Below, piece by piece: positions 1-11,677 of a DNA stretch of 64,000 nucleotides. Both the position numbers and the translations under genes were made by a program. The notes under the pieces were generated by a model that worked only from the letters and a program-made list of their open reading frames with translations, was not told the origin of the DNA and did no database searches. The first letter of the stretch is position 1. The number at the start of each line of letters is the position of its first letter. Origin of the DNA: Paragordius varius (taxonomy: Eukaryota; Nematomorpha); contig OZ176056.1 of NCBI GenBank assembly GCA_964247055.1, forward strand, positions 3,224,001 to 3,288,000, given 5' to 3'.

Positions 1-3000
1 ACGTTTCCAAGACCCTAGGAGAATTGTGTTTGATCAATGCATTAATCAGCATATATTGATAAATCGTGTTTGAGGTATCATTTGAAACATTGTTAATATT
101 ATTATTCAGTTTTGATTGATTGTACAATGTTTGAAAACGGTCTGAAAAAACAAACGAAACAAAACATTTCTTATATGATAAATTATAAAGTAAATCACTC
201 ATTAAATATTAATAATAACTAGAACTGCTTAATAAATTTAATATTAACAGTTATAACCAGATACTCCATAAATGGAAAAATTAAAAATATTTTCATAAAT
301 ACTCACTGTGTTTTTGGTTATTCCATAACTTTTTAAAAATTTTAAAATTTAACATTTTTATTACAATTATTTTATACAATATAAATATTAAATATAAAAT
401 AAGATTTTTAGACATGTCCAAAATTTTTAAAGATATATAAAATATAATGTTTTAATCAAAACATAAATTGAATAAATAATTTAATCAATTTTTTTTACAA
501 ATTATCCCAAAAAAATAATTGTAAATCTCACAAATTGTTCAAAATTCAATTATAATTTTCAAGTTATTTATCCAATAAAAATAATTACCTATAAATGGTA
601 ATATATCAAAAGTATATTTCGGATTCGATTTAGAATCTTGATTATCCGTAATAGTAAGGGTACTTTCTTTACAATTTATTGAAAGTTTGGAGGGATCAAT
701 ATCTATAAATACATGTAACATTAAAAAAAGAATAATAAATTAAAAGTAAAAATATTTGCAAAAAACTAAATAATAAAAAATAATAATAATTATTTTAAAC
801 CCGTAATTATTTTATCCTATACGATTAGGATTTTAGAGCAGTAAAAAACAAATAAAATAAATAATATTTAAAGAGAAAATTATATTATTCAATTCTTAAT
901 TTTTACATAATATAGGAATACAATAGTAAAATATAAATGTCTTTAGGTGTTTTTACATCTCTATTTTATATATCAGAAAGAAATAAAATCCAGGTAAAAA
1001 TGTAGTTTTTCCAAACAAAAATATTTTCCCTTTTGATATTTTAATTTGATTTTAACTGTAAAATATGAAGTTATGAATATTTATCTGATCTGAATATACC
1101 CCAAATTTTTAGGAATATACAATTTTTATCGAAATTAATTAATTTTCTCCTCAAAATGGTTTCATTGTGCAGTTGTTTTTTTGTAAAATGGTTTAATTGA
1201 AACTCGTCGGCTTTTATATATGTTAATATTTTACATCAAACCTTTTTAAACATTATTAAAATAATAAATATATTTATATTTTATTTGAAAACTTTATAAA
1301 AAATCGCAAAATATAATCATACTTTCATCTAAATCCAAAAAAGTTTCTCCAATTATTTTGGCAGAACAAGGGTGACATTTTAAGCATTGAATATGCGTTT
1401 TATCCGTTTTACCATTATTCAAAGACTTATCAAAAGGTGTTGAGATATTTCTAAGATTAAAACAATTGGTTTTATCAATGCTGGTTTCATCAATGGAATC
1501 AAGATATATGGTGGTGGAAATGTCAAATATAAAAAGTTTGATTGACTTTTTGGAGTCTCTAAAAGTATTCAAAGAGTAATATAAAAATCTTTGAGTATGA
1601 AATACTTTATAATTTTTGCTAAAAATCAAAAAATAGAGTTAAATTTTGGTTCAATGCTTATAAAAATTATTTAGTTATCCAAAATAATACAATCGTAGCG
1701 TTTGTAAAAAAATAGCATAATCAATTAACATTAAAATTAAATTTAATAAAAATATGAAAATTTTACATTGCTTAATTATTTGTTTTCATAAATCATAAAA
1801 AATAAATTTAGGATTATTCATTTAACTTATTTTATTTTATCATTTAATATATTTCTTTTTTACATTAAATTATATACATATTCCAGATAAATTAAAAAAA
1901 CCAAAAAAAATTACTTTTTATTTTTTGCCGTTAAGGAAACAAGTGTAGCTACTTTAAATCGTAATTCGACATTTGGTTGACAATTATTTTTACAAGCGGG
2001 ACAAGACCAGCTGGTTTGTTGTACAAAATATGAAATGTTGCTTTGATTATTTAAACCATTATTTAAATTATTAAAATTATCAGATTTTTCAGAAATATAA
2101 TTTTGAGATTTTTGATGGCGGATATCAAAAACATTGGCACCTATTAGGTTTATCGTGTCTTGACTGTTGATTGAATCTAAACTTTCATTATTGGAAAATT
2201 GTGCAATCAAATTCCACTAAAATAAATGGAGAAAATAAAGATTTTTTTTCATAAAATTAACAAGTAATAAATTAAAAATATTAAAGTATATAAACTATAT
2301 ATTTTTCATATATGCTATATTATCAGTTGCACAACCGTAAAAAATGCTATTCCAAAAATGTTTGAATATTGAAATAGTCCGTAAAATAATTTATTTGCAA
2401 ACAAATATAAATAATTGTAGAAAGAATTTTATAGCAATTGAAAATCTGTTAATAATGAGTTTTTAAAGGTTTTATATAAAAATTAAAAAATTTTAAAGCC
2501 AAAGAATTCTAAAACATATTAACAAAAATTGAGTTGAACTTTTTGATTTTCCACATTAGTTTTGACATTAGTAGACGACATATTATTGTTTGAAAGCGCC
2601 ACTATTTTCGGGTGTAAATTTGACGCAAAAGATCTATATTGCCAAATTTCAAATTTAAGGTCCAGACTATGCTTATCTAACAATGCAAAGAAAAAATATA
2701 AATTAATTTACAGCAAATTTAAATTATACGGACAATATGCAAAAGGCAAATATTTATATTGTACTATTTTAAACTTGTTTTTATTAATTAAAACTTATTG
2801 TTTCATATCGTAGAGTATGAAAGAAAAGTGTATTGGTAACAAAATAAATTAGTATTTGAAAACTGTAATTAAATATTTAATATGGGAAAAATATATGAAA
2901 AAGTATGGCCTTTGAAAAAAATGTCGTTATATTATTACTTTTCTTTTTTTGATTTTCACTTAATATTCAAAACATTAAAAGTAATATATTTTTTGTCGAA

Positions 3001-4160
3001 TTTTTATATATATTAGTTTTATCCGTAATTCATTTATCATAAAATATAATATGTTAAGTTATACCATTTCCTATGCAGCTTTTTTGAAGCAATAACAAAA
3101 GTGGTTTGTCATTAAATTTGAAATCGCATTTCGTATTTTTAGTACCAAAGGATAAAAGTTTTTCTATTATGGAATCATCCAGATCTTGATTAAAATTTTT
3201 TGGAATTTCTTGTGTGGGTATAAAACAAAATGTTTGACTGCCATCTAAAATGAATAGAACAAATTAAAAAAAGGATGATTTTAACTGCAGTAATAAATAT
3301 ATAATCCAATATTAAATTTTAATAAAAATATCAGATATATTTAATATCAGGCTAACCAGAGGTGTCCAAAACAAATGGTTTCGCCGCATTTCTCAGAAAA
3401 TTAATGGGCCATATATTAGGTGTTCACAAATATTTTATTAGATTTTTGAAAATGTAATACAATATAACGTTTTTTTTCTATTTTTGGCCTGACAATTGAT
3501 AAAACTTATTTAAACAATTTGTATAAAAAACCATCAATTTAATTAAGATTTGTGAGCATGTGCGGCCAGCGTGTTGGACACCCTCGAGATAAACATGTTA
3601 ATTTGGAGGTTTTTAGGAGTCAAAATCAAGCTTTTATTGAAAACATTTGTTAGAGAAAAAAATAATAATATTAGCATACCCGATTGGGATGGTAAAGATT
3701 CCATAAAACTGTTTAGTCTCAGACTCATTATATCTAGTGTTGTTCCATCTGATTATATTTTAATTGTTAATTAATTGACAAATAAACCTAAAGAACGATT
3801 AATTTGAATGTCCAAAAATTGCAGAGGCACATCCAACGAGTCCGACTGAAGGGCAAAAATTATATGACCTTTAATTTACGAAAAACTTATACCATTTAAA
3901 TATGTAATATCAGCATTAACAACATTTATTCCAATATGGATTTGAAGCTCATCGTTTTCGGTATCCAATTTAACTTTTAATTGGTCAGAACATTGAATAT
4001 AATTTATAGAACTGAACAATGATTTATATAGCTTTGGAAACACTATGGATATCTAAAGATTAATAAGCTATACTATATTTGATCCTACAGTAATATTCAA
4101 TTGATACTCTTTTAATTGAAGAAAAATGTTATTTTCATCATTTAAAAATGCTTCGTTATC
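1..4160 (-). CDS. Unrecognised multi-exon gene with CxxC motifs, 3' portion (runs off the window start)
   Basis: I do not recognise this gene. Reading the minus strand, exons at 4160-4089, 4052-3893, 3748-3680, 3244-3065, 2676-about 2555, 2216-1915, 1618-1323, 702-589 and 141-1 (open at the window edge) join with agreeing phases (0,1,1,1,0,2,1,1) between GT donors and AG acceptors; the one weak site is the donor near 2555-2567. The 2216-1915 exon contains SWSCPACKNNCQPN followed by a beta-rich run (VELRFKVATLVSL), and the next exon has HIQCLKCHPC, so one zinc-binding site is likely. The arrangement of zinc ribbon then beta strands resembles RPA1/MEIOB-type OB folds, but this is only a weak inference. 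The last exon reads YMLINALIKHNSPRVLE. The linker in 2216-1915 is Asn-rich. Exons further upstream are not resolved and the region there is interrupted by a hAT insertion. The phase agreement makes the gene itself fairly sure; its identity is not. Confidence 0.6.
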
Positions 4161-4348
4161 CTAAATATATGCAACAAAAATACTGTATTATATATGGAGA
4201 ATTGCTTTTTTATAATCATTTTTTCACAATTATTTTTAAATAAATGTGATTTATCGATACATTCGCATGTACGGATGGTCAAAAATTATTTGTTGCAAAT
4301 TTTCTAATTACGATATATATACTAATCAGGTATATTGGTAACGTCTAC

Positions 4349-4423
4349 AATTTGCTGTAATAAGTTTATATAGCGCAGTTCACTCAATATATCAATAATT
4401 ACATATTTGGAGTTAGCAAGATA
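4349..4423 (-). CDS. Candidate exon interrupted by hAT copy 1
   Basis: The minus strand reads AYLANSKYVIIDILSELRY and INLLQQI to a GT in phase 0, which fits the phase-0 start of the exon at 4160. When the hAT copy at 4432-6595 and one target duplication are mentally removed, the segment is preceded about 10 bases upstream by an AG in a CTAG context (near 6610), so the transposon would sit inside the exon. An overlapping reading in another frame (KIIEILGKTRSSMPILLTPN) with a GTAATT donor is also possible, so the exon structure here is ambiguous. Confidence 0.3.
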
Positions 4424-4431
4424 GGCATGCT

Positions 4432-6595
4432 TAAGGTGACCAGACGTCCCGCTTTTGGCGGGACAGTCCCACTTTTTCACACTTTGTCCCGCGTCCCGCT
4501 ACGTTTTTGAAATGTCCCGCTTTTTCACGATTATATAAAAAAACTTTCTTTTTAAATACATTTAAATTTCTTATAAATTTATTTTTTTATCCCTTTAAAT
4601 TTTTAATCATTCGTTATCTTTAAAATCTATATCAATTTTAAATTAAAATTTTTTATTTTAAAATTAAATATATTTATTTCTTTCAATTTATATCATATGG
4701 TTATACACTTTGCTACTCCTACTTCTACTGCCAACATTATCAAAAAAACAAATTAGTACGACAAATCGGTAGCTTATACGTATTCAGAAAATTAAGGTAA
4801 TACAATATTTATACTAATGTTAGTTTAAAAATATGAGCACAAAAAGAGTTTGTAAATTCAACGATAAATTAATGAAAGAATTTCTTTCTTAAAAAAACGT
4901 AGAATGAATCATTTATTAATGTTCTTTATGCGAGGGGGTATTTACCCTAGCACATGAAGGCAAGCATGATATTACAAAGCATATGGAAACACAGAAACAT
5001 ATAAAATGTTTAAATATGGCGGCATCATCTTACAAAAAAAGCGAATTCTAACGAAAAACCGCTTTTGGAGAGGAAGATAACAATTTGGCACTAGCCGAAG
5101 GCGTTTTATCTTTTAACGCCGTTAATCCCAATCATTCCTTTAGATCCAAAGATTGTACCTCACAGGTTAATCGTACCTTACTCAATAAAATTTACATGTG
5201 CCCGTACAAAGGCTGAAGCCATTGTATGAAATGTCCTTTCGCCACATGCATTTTCTGAAATACAAAAAGATTTGCTGAAAATTAATTTCATATCTCTATA
5301 CTCTGATGAATCAAATCACAAGGAAATAAAATTCTTTCCTTATAAATTAAAATTTTAGATTATATTTCTCTACCCGGTGAAAAGACATAATTTTTATTTC
5401 AATAATGAATATTCTAGAAAAAAATAATTTAATAGACAAAATAATCATCGCATATTGCGCTGACAACACTACGAACTTCGGTGGAAAAGCAAGGATAGGA
5501 ACAAAAAATATTTTGGCGTTAGGTGTGCAGCGCATATATGACACAATGCTATTCAAACAGCTAATGATTTGTTACGCTTAGATGTAAAAAACGTAGTTGT
5601 TATAATATATTCCTATTTTACGGTACGCGTTAAAACGCTTAAAGAATTCTGTAAAAATGCAGTGGTTAAATATCAAAAAATCTTGGATATTGTAAAACTC
5701 GTTGGTTATCTCTTTTGCCAGCTATCGAAAAATTTTTAAAATGTATGATCCCTTAAAATCCTATTTTTTATCACAGGACAAATGCCCTACAACTTTGGAT
5801 AGTTTTTGAAAGTGATCTTTCAAAATATTGTTAGAGTTCCTACATAATCAAGCTTTACTCTTTCAAAATGTTATTAAATTGAAAGGAGGTAACGAAATTT
5901 CGGCAATCGAAGTAGCCAATAAAGTTAATAACCTAAAATTCCAATGTCAAGAAAGGTTAGAAAATAATTTTATACCATTACCACCCAATATTAAAAATAA
6001 TTTAGAAAAACAAGGTTCCTGTATCATATAAAAATGTTTTATACAAACTGTATAGAATTGGAAGACTGGACGGTGCAATTCAATGAAATTGATCATTTAC
6101 ATTGGATAACATTAAAACCATAATTTAATTAGTGCGATGTTCAAAAATCATTTGATTACATCTGCATCTACCAAAAATTCCCAAAAATCTTTCAGAAAAT
6201 GATCTTTTTTCCGAACTATACTATGTTCCATACAATAATATTTTAAAAATTGTAAAATTCGCACTATCTTTAGCTAGAACCAACGCTGCTACTCAGCGCG
6301 TTTTTCCACAGTAAATTAGGTGTGACATCGGAAAAATTAAATTTAAATATAAAACTTTAAATATGAAGACTTCTACAAAATTTTAAAAAATGATGACAAT
6401 CTGCTAAAACGCATTCCCTCAAATAAAAAATATACCAAGGAATAAAATATGTTATATTTATAATGTATTTGTGTTAAAAAGAAATATTACAATAAATATT
6501 TTGTACAAAAATTTTTGGTTGTACCCCCCCCCCCATGTCCTCCCCCTTTTCTCGGATTTGTCCCGCTTTTTCCTTCAAAAAATCTGGTCACCTTA
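4432..6595 (+). mobile_element. hAT DNA transposon, copy 1 (decayed transposase)
   Basis: The element starts TAAGGTGACCAGACGTCC and ends TCTGGTCACCTTA, giving terminal inverted repeats, and is flanked by a perfect 8-bp direct repeat GGCATGCT (4424-4431 and 6596-6603), the target duplication typical of hAT. The interior follows the transposase of copy 2 in the same order (zinc-finger start near 4834, middle near 5160-5600, C-terminal part to about 6350) but has many stops and frame breaks, so it makes no transposase. A C homopolymer of about 11 lies near 6524. The 8-bp duplication is intact although the coding part is ruined, so the copy probably moved using transposase made elsewhere. Confidence 0.9.
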
Positions 6596-7030
6596 GGCAT
6601 GCTGCTTCTAGTTTTGCCTAAAATTTCTATAATTTTTGCTGATTGACCCATATAAAATATAGTTTATTTACCATCATTCTTAATTATAGATGCTCTATCC
6701 AAAAAATCTAATTTACGTTGCAAAACAAAATATTTGTTAATATTAATTTGGGTATTTTAAAACAGCTTCTGAAAAAACACAAAAAGGCCGAGATTGCAAT
6801 GCAAATCCCATAAATGACCTAAAAAGTATTTTTAGAAATTTTACTTGAAATTGAATTCAAATATGCGTGCTTGCAATATTTAAAATTGTATAAATTAAAT
6901 TCCAATGATTTTTGTGGAAAACGGAACTTATATTTAATTAAAATTTAATAAGGAACTGATTAAATAGAATTTTTAGCCTAACCAAATTATTATAGAATAA
7001 AATATTTCAATATTTTACAGTTGTACTTAC

Positions 7031-7061
7031 CAAAAATTTTAAGGCCGCAAAAAATATCCAT
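7031..7061 (-). CDS. Possible first coding exon of the minus-strand gene
   Basis: On the minus strand an ATG opens a ten-codon run (MDIFCGLKIF) that ends at a strong GTAAGT donor in phase 1. It could be the first exon of the gene whose 3' part fills 1-4160. I could not connect it through a clean second exon: a candidate segment around 6670-6830 (reading GFALQSRPFCVF and, in another frame, YFVLQRKLDFLDRASI) has stops in the joining frames. It may be real or chance. Confidence 0.25.
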
Positions 7062-8014
7062 CTAGTCTAGTGTTATTGGATGCACCGTAAAATACCTATA
7101 AGAATTTCGAGGCTGTTGACAGATTTGCAGGGGCAAAAGCACTTAAGAGTTGCATGCGCCCCATGGTCCGTAGGTATCCAAACTCTAAATTCCATAAAAC
7201 TCATTTTAACAATTTTTAATGTATATGATAAATTATTTAAATAATTTTTGATTCATAACTAGCATATAATTTAAAAGTTATCACACAATCTGGGCGTTTA
7301 TTCGTTTATTTTAACAATACCTTCCATTTTAGAGAAGTCTAGAAATTTTAAACTTTGAGAGCCGTGTATGACTTAAAATTTTATCATAATATTCTTTTGC
7401 TTTCTAAATATACATATTATATACATTATATTGACAAATGAAGCTTCTATACAAATTTTTATTCAGCATAATGTTTATTTTTTTGCGGTTAACATAAGAT
7501 GACCAGACGTCCCGCTTTTGGCTGGACAGTCCCGTTTTTTAAACTTTGTCCCGCGTTCCGCTACGTTTTTGAAATGTCCCGCTTTTTCACGATTATAAAA
7601 AAAATTTTTTTTTATACAAATAAAAATTTTTTTACAAATAATTTTTTTTTATTTTAAATTAAAATTTTTTTATTTTTAAATTTAATATATATTTCGAATT
7701 TATATCATATGATTATACACTTTCCTTCCTACTACTACTGTCATTATTATGAAAAAGCCAAGTTACTAGATTAAAAGACAAATTGATACCACAAATCGGT
7801 ACCTTACACGTTTATTCCAGAAAATTAAGGTAATATAATATTTATTATACTAATATTTTAGTTTTATTACTTGCCAACATTATTAAAAAGCCAAATTAAT
7901 ACCACAAATCGGTAGCTTAAAAGACAAATTGATACCACAAATCGGTACCTTACACGTTTATTTCAGAAAATTAAGGTAACTTAATATTTATTATACTAAT
8001 AGTAGTTTATAAAT

Positions 8015-9776
8015 ATGAGCACAAAAAGAGGTTGTAAATTCAATGATGAATTAATGAAAGATTTTCCTTTTATTAAAAAAACGAAGAATGAATCATCTGT
8101 TAAATGTCTTATATGCGAGGGGGAAATCACCCTAGCACATGGCAGCAAACATGATACTACAAAGCATATGGAAACACAGAAACATAAAAAATGTTTAGAT
8201 ATGGCGGCATCATCTTATAAAATGAGCGATTTTTTTCGAAAAACCGCTTTTGGAGAGGAAGAAAAGAATTTGGCACTAGCTGAGGGCGTGTTATCCTTTC
8301 ACTCCGTTAATCACAAACATTCTTTTAGATCATGGATTGTACCTCACAGGTTATTCGCACGTTATCCCATAAAAAATTTACATGTGCTCGTACAAAGGCT
8401 GAAACCATTGTGTGCAATATCCTTTCGCCACATGCATTTTCTGAAATACAAAAAGATTTGATAAAAATTAATTTCTTTTCCTTATACTCTGATGCTTCAA
8501 AATGAAACAAAATATTTCCCACTTTGATAAGATATTCAGAAACCGGAGTAAAAATTAAAATTTTATTAATTTCCCTACCCGGTGAAAATTCCGAAATAAT
8601 ATTCAATAATGCATAAATAATTTAAAAGACAAAATTATCGCATATTGCGCTAACAACACCAATACGAACTTTGGTGAAGCAAGGAGGAAAACAAAAAATA
8701 TTTTTGATAAATTAACAGATAATCTTAATCAAAACATTATTGGCGTTGGGTGTGCAGCGCATATGATACACAACGCTATTCAAACAGCTGCTGATTTGTT
8801 ACCCCTAGATGTGGAAAATGTAGTTGTTAAAATATATTCCTATTTTTATATATACCGTACGTGTTGAACGCTTAAAGAATTTTGTGAAAATGCAGAAGTT
8901 CAATATCAAAAAATGCTTGGATATTGTAAAACTCGTTGGTTAGCTTTTATGCCAGCTATCGAAAGAATTTTAAAAATGTATGATCCTTTAAAATCTTTTT
9001 TTATCACAGCACAAATGTCCTACAACTTTAAAAAAAATTCAAAAATATGGTTAAAATTCTTACATAATCAAGCTTCTCTCTTTCAAAATGTTATTAAATT
9101 TATAGAAGGTGACAAAATTTCGGCAATCGAAGTAGCCAATGAAGTTAGTAACCTAAAATTCCAATGTCAAGAACGGTTAGAAAATAATTTTATACCATTA
9201 ATCATCCGCAATACAATAAATAATTTAGAAAAACAAGGCTTAATAAATCGCCAAGATATCCTGTACCATATAAAAATGTTTTATACAAACTGTAAAGATT
9301 ATTTGGAAGACTGGACGCAATATGAATTTGATCATTTTCATTGGATAACATTAAAATCAGAATTTAATTGGTGCGATGTTCAAAAATCATTTGATTATAT
9401 CTTCTCCCAAAAATTCTCAAAAAGTAACCTCTCAGAAAATGATCCTTTTTCTGAAGTATCCTTAGTTAAAAGATATATTATTAGTGAAAAACTTAAATTA
9501 TGGACAAAAGAAAAATAACAGTAGAAAAGAAATGGTTGAGAATATTTCATCATTTTGAAGCCAGCTATATTACATACAATAATTTTTTGAAAATTGTAGA
9601 ATTGGCACTATCTTTACCTGGAACCAACGCTGCTACTGAGCGCGTTTTTTTCCACAGTAAATCAGGCGGGACATTGGAAAAATCCAATTTAAATGTTGAA
9701 AATTTAAAGGCCGTCTTATCTGTCAAATATAATTTGACACCATCTTGTAAAGAATTTTCTACAATATTTAAAAAAT
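8015..9776 (+). pseudogene. hAT transposase of copy 2, frame-broken
   Basis: The start reads MSTKRGCKFNDELMKDF, followed by a BED-like zinc finger (VKCLICEGE ... TKHMETQKHKK, Cys-x2-Cys and His spaced as in transposon BED fingers). A middle block (about 8690-8870) reads GVGCAAHIIHN-like sequence as in other hAT proteins, then 8913-9518 carries CKTRWLAFMPAIERILK, a hallmark of this hAT branch, and 9500-9776 carries the hAT C-terminal dimerisation region (LALSLPGTNAATERVFF). The pieces lie in different frames with breaks near 8340, 8500-8640, 8860 and 9500, so it is a pseudogene unless these are sequencing errors. It would bind the element ends and catalyse cut-and-paste transposition. Confidence 0.85.
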
Positions 9777-9944
9777 GATGACACTCTGCTAAAACGCATT
9801 CGCTCAAAAAAATATACCAATGAATAAAATATTTTCTTATATTTATAAAATTTTTATGTTAAAAAATGAACAAAATTACTTAAAATATTGTATAAGTCTT
9901 CATAATTTGTCAAATTATATTTGAACACATAAAATGGTTTTTAT

Positions 9945-10690
9945 TCAACATTTAAATTTGATTCCGTGTCCTTACTTAATTTACTGTGGAAAAACGCGTT
10001 CAATAGCAGTGGTTCAGGTAAAGATAATGCAAATTCTACAATTAAAATATTATTGTATGGAACATAATTTGTTTAAAAATGTTTATTTTAACCATTTCTA
10101 TCCTACGTATTTTTTTCTGTTGTCCATAATATAAGTTTTCAATATATTTATTTAATAATGAGACTTCATAAAAAAGTGTCATTGTGCACCGTCTTGTGTT
10201 CCAAATAATCGTTTCTGTTTGTATAAAACATCTTTATATTCTGGCTATTCATTGAGCCTTGTTTTCTGGATGCTTTATAATATTGCGATTAGATAATGGT
10301 ATTCTAACCTTTTTCGACTTGGAATTTTGACCTTTGTCCTGTGAAATAGGATTCTAGGAGATCCATTTTTATAAATATTTCAATCGCTGGCAAAAGAGCT
10401 AACCAACAGTTCTACAATATCCAAGCATTTTAACATTTATATTTTCCACATCCAGGGGTAACAAATCAGTAGCTGTTTGAATAGCTTATGTATCTGCCAA
10501 TAATGTTTTGATTAAGATTATTCGCTAAATTGTTAAAAATATTTTTTGTGCCGCTTCTTGCATAACCCAGCGCACTTTGTGATGAATTCGTCTTTATTAC
10601 TTTTTTCTAGAATATTACAATCACTTCACCCTTTGTTCGTGCACATGTAAATTTATTGAATAAGGTACAAACAACCTGTGAGGTACAAAT
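9945..10690 (-). repeat. Inverted partial copy of the hAT coding region inside copy 2
   Basis: Read on the minus strand this block follows the transposase of the same element: the ACGCGTTTTTCCACAG-like hATC part first met near 9990, the TGTTTTATACAAAC part near 10220, the CTGTTGGTTAGCTCTTTTGCC part near 10395, the AACAAATCAG region near 10465 and the TTTGTACCTCACAGG part near 10680. Large pieces between these are missing. It is much more diverged from 8340-9700 than the flanking element is from the other copies. Confidence 0.75.
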
Positions 10691-10907
10691 TTTTTTATAT
10701 TTACAATGTATTTGTGTTAAAAATAAATAAATATTACAATAAATTTTTTGTATAAAAATTTTTGGTTGTACCCCCTAACGGGCCCCCTTCTCAGATTTGT
10801 CCCGCTTTTTCCTTTAAAAAATCTGGTCTTAGGTTAACACAATGCAATTATTTATTAATGACGCATAAGGTAATTTAACACTTGGATACAACACACTCAT
10901 TTTAATC

Positions 10908-11461
10908 CTTCGATTCAAATTGGGGTAGTTGGATACCCCAGGCCTGTTTAAAATAAAATACATTGAAAAGTATGGAAGGAATCAAAACCATGGCAAAATT
11001 TTGCACTTATATAACATTGATAAACCGTAATTTATAAAAAAATTTATTCAAAAATACTTGATATTACTTATTTTGAGCTAAAACCGAAAGGTAAAAATTT
11101 CGTCAACGTGACATGTGTCAAATTTTAAAATTAAAAAATAATACAAAATAAACCGCTTTTTCTATTTTTATCAATGTTAGATATAATTTATATAAAAAAT
11201 TAGCTTTAGTTTTACTCTTAAAATTAAATGAAGACGATATTTTGCAAAAATTTTGTTAAATAAAAATGGCGTCGAAGTAGATTGAGATGGAACTTTTTTT
11301 TCAAAACAAAATTTTATCAAGATATTTTGGCATATTTATATTATATTTATCAGGATAGAAGCATAAATTTAAATTGGGACCGTTTCCTTCTGTAATTTTT
11401 TAAAAATTTCAATTTAAATTTAGTCTGGAGTATTTAGATACCCCAATTTGAATCGAAGTGT
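10908..11461. mobile_element. TTAA-flanked MITE (piggyBac-like), copy A
   Basis: The left end reads CTTCGATTCAAATTGGGGTA and the right end is its inverse (CCCCAATTTGAATCGAAGTG), each with a nested GGATACCCC/TAGATACCCC motif. TTAA lies outside both ends (10902-10905 and 11461-11464), the target site of piggyBac elements. No open reading frame is present, so it is non-autonomous. A partial relative lies at 61029. Confidence 0.7.
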
Positions 11462-11677
11462 TAAAGCCTACAAAGTGTATATAAGTATTAATTGTATCCC
11501 CAGATTTTGTATACTGTGTTATGTTCCCTCTGTAATATATTAAGTTATATTAAAAATTTTAAGATCATCTAGTTAAAATATTTTATTAGCAGGCATACTA
11601 TTAAACAAATAAATTAATTCAAGGCATTTTCAACATATTATAGAAAATGTGATTTTTTAATACGTTCGCGTTTACAG

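Larger units (their letters stand above)
7495..10831 (+). mobile_element. hAT DNA transposon, copy 2, with inverted internal segment
   Basis: Ends are TAAGATGACCAGACGTCCC and AATCTGGTCTTA, and the flanks carry a perfect 8-bp repeat GGTTAACA (7487-7494 and 10832-10839). The left two thirds hold a nearly readable hAT transposase (8015-9776). After it, about 9945-10690 is a decayed copy of the same coding sequence in the opposite orientation, then the normal 3' end follows. The copy is therefore a fold-back version of the family. A short tandem duplication of the leader (ACAAATCGGTA.. units) lies at about 7740-7980 ahead of the start codon. Confidence 0.9.

Noticed and set aside
2562-2813. 83-codon plus-strand frame
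   Set aside because: It overlaps a phase-consistent exon of the minus-strand gene and then runs into a MITE-like A+T-rich sequence.
6524-6534. C homopolymer as a possible regulatory or structural element
   Set aside because: The equivalent position in the other two hAT copies has a shorter C run in the element's 3' region; this is slippage in a repeat.
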